Positions 5,901-7,928 of a stretch of DNA of 7,928 nt are shown here, one piece after another (positions within the stretch are counted from its first letter, which is position 1; each line of letters starts with the position of its first letter). Source of the DNA: UBA9630 sp037137555 (lineage in GTDB: Bacteria; Patescibacteriota; Minisyncoccia; Moranbacterales; UBA2206); assembly GCA_037137555.1 (NCBI GenBank), contig JBAXKA010000045.1:1-7928 (forward strand), written 5' to 3'. Position numbers and translations under genes: made by a program. Under the pieces are notes generated by a model, which did not search any database, had not been told where the DNA came from, and saw only the letters and a list, made by a program, of their open reading frames with translations.

Positions 5901-5937
5901 ATTAGTATAAACAAAAACATACTTACTCGGAAAAAAT

Positions 5938-7275
5938 ATGCAAAAATTAAAATATATAAAAAAAATTATTGTAGCAACGGCTAGTTTTTTATTTTTTATT
6001 TTTATTTTGCCTCAAGTTGTTTTCGCTAGTTCTTGTAGTGATACTTGCGAAGCAAAATGTTCTGCTACATACACTGATTCTAGCAGTCAAAAAAAATGCA
6101 AAGATGATTGCGTGGATAATTGTAATAATCTAGAAAAAAAAGCAAAGATCTATGAAGATTTGATTAAATTGAAAAACAAACAACAAGATGCGTTATCCGG
6201 ACAACTTGACACTATCAACGATCAGCAAGCAGTAACATTAACACAGCTCAAAGAAACTCAAAAGAAAGTTCAGTTACTAGATGGACAGATTGGCAATCTA
6301 TCGGATGAAATTAAAGAAGGGGAGTTTAAGGTGGATTTTCAAAAAAAGATTCTTGCTGATTTGATGCAATCTTATTACGAATATGATCAGCAAGGCATCT
6401 TGCCTTTGATTCTAGCTGGAAAAGCTTTTTCTGAGATAACTAATCAATTGGATTATGTTGAACAATCTGGTGATAAAGTCTCTAGTCTTTTGATTGAAAT
6501 TAAAAAAACTCGACAAAAATTAATCGATAATCAAAGTAATTTCAAACAAAAAAAAGAAGAAAGTGATATAGCCAAAGAAAATTTAATTGATAAAAAAGAA
6601 AATCTTGAAGCGACAGAAAATCAAAAAACAAATCTACTAGTTCAGACGCAAGGCGAAGAAGAAAAGTATAAAAAGCTACTTGCTCGTGTTGAAGAGCAAA
6701 AACAAGAACTGCTTGATTTTAGTTCCGCTAGCAATTTGGGTGATGTTAGTTCTAGCGTTGGTAGTTATCCAAAACCAAGTAGCAATTTGGCTTCGACAAG
6801 TTGGTATTATTCTCAAAAAGATTCGCGTTGGGGGGAGAAAAAAATTGGTAATTCAAAAACACTAATGAAATCGTATGGTTGTGCTGTTACGGCTGTTTCG
6901 ATGGTCTTTCGTGAAAAAGGTGCCAGTATTAACCCAGGCAGTATGGCATCACAAAAAATATTTTATTATGACCTAATTAAATGGCCAACTACATGGTCCC
7001 CTAATGTTAAATTAGTTTCATCGAGCTCGCATGGAAATATTAAATGGGCTACGGTTGATTCGGAAATTGCAAAAGGCAATCCTGTTATTGTATATATCAA
7101 AAGAAGTCGTGGTGGCGGACATTATGTCGTTGTAACAGGAAAAGATAGCAAAGATTATATCGTGCACGATCCATATTTCGGAGCAAATCTATACCTTGGT
7201 ACATCAAAATCACTTGTAGGAAAATTGGGTGTTGATAGTAGTGTATCAATCGATCAAATGATTATTTATAACTAA
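5938..7275 (+). CDS. Secreted protein: six-Cys hairpin, PcsB/EnvC-like coiled coil, C39-like cysteine peptidase
   Basis: The 445-residue exported protein has a basic N-terminus and hydrophobic core (10-29), with likely signal peptidase cleavage after VFA (28-30). Next come six cysteines at 33, 37, 41, 54, 58 and 62: two CX3CX3C helices facing each other across a 12-residue linker, suited to three disulfides. Residues about 65-260 form a charged coiled coil. Within it, LMQSYYEYDQQG and LILAGKAFSEITNQLDYVEQ resemble the hinge of PcsB/EnvC proteins that regulate cell-wall hydrolases. A serine-rich linker (262-288) leads to a C39-like domain: YYSQKDSRWG (290-299), YGCAVTAVSM with Cys315, GHYVVVTG with His395, and HDPYFG with Asp411 as the probable catalytic triad. 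I infer a wall-associated peptidase or amidase, comparable to PcsB, where a CHAP domain occupies this place. Whether it cleaves peptidoglycan or protein is unknown. It has its own promoter, a weak GGA ribosome site at 5929-5931, and lies 9 nt before the next gene. Confidence 0.85.
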   Translation: MQKLKYIKKIIVATASFLFFIFILPQVVFASSCSDTCEAKCSATYTDSSSQKKCKDDCVDNCNNLEKKAKIYEDLIKLKNKQQDALSGQLDTINDQQAVTLTQLKETQKKVQLLDGQIGNLSDEIKEGEFKVDFQKKILADLMQSYYEYDQQGILPLILAGKAFSEITNQLDYVEQSGDKVSSLLIEIKKTRQKLIDNQSNFKQKKEESDIAKENLIDKKENLEATENQKTNLLVQTQGEEEKYKKLLARVEEQKQELLDFSSASNLGDVSSSVGSYPKPSSNLASTSWYYSQKDSRWGEKKIGNSKTLMKSYGCAVTAVSMVFREKGASINPGSMASQKIFYYDLIKWPTTWSPNVKLVSSSSHGNIKWATVDSEIAKGNPVIVYIKRSRGGGHYVVVTGKDSKDYIVHDPYFGANLYLGTSKSLVGKLGVDSSVSIDQMIIYN

Positions 7276-7284
7276 AAATATTTT

Positions 7285-7928
7285 ATGTATATTAAAAAAT
7301 GGACATTGGAAAAAGTCAAAGACGGTTTTGATGAATTCTATAAATTACACAATAGATATCCAACCGCATACGATGTAGATGATTTTGACTCGCTTCCATC
7401 GTCAAGACAAATTCAAAGAAGATTTGGTGGTCTAGAAAAATTAAGAAAAGATCTAGGATTAGAAATTAAAAATTATACCTCGGGAGATGATCGCTCAGGC
7501 AAGATAGTCGCTTTCAACAAAAGAGGCAGGGAATGCGAAAACATTGTTTATCAAGTTTTAATTAATTTTTTTGACGAAAAATTTATTCACATAGAAAAGC
7601 CGACATGTGGCAATGCAGTTGTAAGTACATATGATAATAAGAGTAGGTATGATTTTTATGTGTACGCAAAACCAAGTAACTTCGCAATTGATGTATTTGG
7701 GACGAATGATACGAGGGGAATAATAACTAATATGAATATGAAAGAGAAAAAATACAACAAGCTGAGTATACAAGAAGATATATATTTTGTTTATTTTGGA
7801 AACAATATAGATAAAAATAAAATCAAAACTTGGATAATTAACAAGAAAAATAAATTACCGCATACTTGGAAGGTTGTTGATTTGGATGAGTTTAAAAGTA
7901 GCTTGTTAATTTATAGTTCGTATAGGTC
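7285..7928 (+). CDS. Putative DNA-binding plus PD-(D/E)xK-like nuclease protein (3' end outside window)
   Basis: An ATG at 7285, 9 nt after the C39 gene, opens a frame that stays open for 214 codons to the right edge. Residues 1-60 are a compact helical unit with a run of conserved-looking positions: W6, RYPTAYDVD (24-32), then LPSSRQIQRRFGG (37-49) and LRKDLGL (53-59). This resembles small DNA-binding repeats associated with homing endonucleases and common in Patescibacteria. Residues 79-200 follow the order helix (RGRECENIVYQVL), strand (FIHIEKP), strand (RYDFYVYA), strand (FAIDVFGT), helix (NMKEKKYNKL), strand (IYFVYFG). This is the alpha-beta-beta-beta-alpha-beta core of restriction-endonuclease-like proteins. 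E83 or E85, D123 and D136 are candidate metal ligands. The classical ExK lysine is missing (DVF) but could be supplied by K153-K156. Nuclease activity is inference. The T-rich leader before the ATG has no Shine-Dalgarno sequence. Confidence 0.6.
   Translation, partial: MYIKKWTLEKVKDGFDEFYKLHNRYPTAYDVDDFDSLPSSRQIQRRFGGLEKLRKDLGLEIKNYTSGDDRSGKIVAFNKRGRECENIVYQVLINFFDEKFIHIEKPTCGNAVVSTYDNKSRYDFYVYAKPSNFAIDVFGTNDTRGIITNMNMKEKKYNKLSIQEDIYFVYFGNNIDKNKIKTWIINKKNKLPHTWKVVDLDEFKSSLLIYSSYR

Noticed and set aside
7558..7773. 71-codon minus-strand open frame near the right end
   Set aside because: The plus strand has a longer frame running across it (7285 to the edge) with a plausible two-domain protein, so this is a shadow.
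1..7928. UGA recoding (code 25, Gly), suggested by the absence of TGA stops
   Set aside because: All genes are full length and motif-complete without any in-frame TGA, and nine stop codons in AT-rich DNA are too few for the absence to mean much.
1..7928. CRISPR array or complete insertion sequence
   Set aside because: No regularly spaced direct repeats and no transposase or integrase motif were seen on either strand.

Overview
The window is AT-rich (only one short stretch is clearly GC-rich), densely packed and entirely plus-strand. Complete stops are TAA (eight) or TAG (one), and almost no start has a convincing Shine-Dalgarno sequence. The compact genes, lysine/isoleucine-rich proteins, short spacers, an uncharacterised two-helix membrane protein ending in an HWRIIKKE-like tail, and a secreted PcsB/EnvC-like coiled-coil protein with a C39 domain together suggest a Candidate Phyla Radiation (Patescibacteria, perhaps Parcubacteria-type) genome. 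That placement is inference; no rRNA or ribosomal protein gene is present to prove it. All reading frames are complete under the standard code, so UGA recoding is not needed.

Positions 1-2000 look like accessory DNA with loose spacing. They hold the C-terminal end of a HAD-family phosphatase-like protein (1-252), a polymerase-beta-type nucleotidyltransferase (284-1039), a roughly 60% GC, hairpin-forming intergenic block (about 1051-1118), and an orphan intracellular HEXXH metallopeptidase (1151-1858). A perfect 15-bp inverted repeat (1125-1139 and 1962-1976) encloses the peptidase gene. A related 10-bp inverted repeat (1021-1030 and 1131-1140) encloses the GC-rich block. These nested repeats suggest a gene cassette or mobile remnant, though short AT-rich repeats can arise by chance.

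Positions 2073-5897 form a tight probable operon (gaps of 6, -16, 20 and 20 nt): a GrpB/UPF0157-type protein, a WecG/TagA/CpsF glycosyltransferase, a Maf nucleotide pyrophosphatase, a two-TM protein and glutamyl-tRNA synthetase. It mixes envelope glycan synthesis, nucleotide pool cleaning and translation.

Positions 5872-7928 begin with a good sigma-70-like promoter whose -10 box starts with the gltX stop codon. It would drive a secreted protein with a six-cysteine N-terminal hairpin, a long coiled coil and a C39-like cysteine peptidase domain, probably acting on the cell wall. Nine nt further on is an ORF that runs off the right edge. It couples a small putative DNA-binding domain to a fold whose predicted order resembles PD-(D/E)xK nucleases. 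I saw no tRNA, rRNA, CRISPR array, recognisable insertion sequence or convincing intrinsic terminator.
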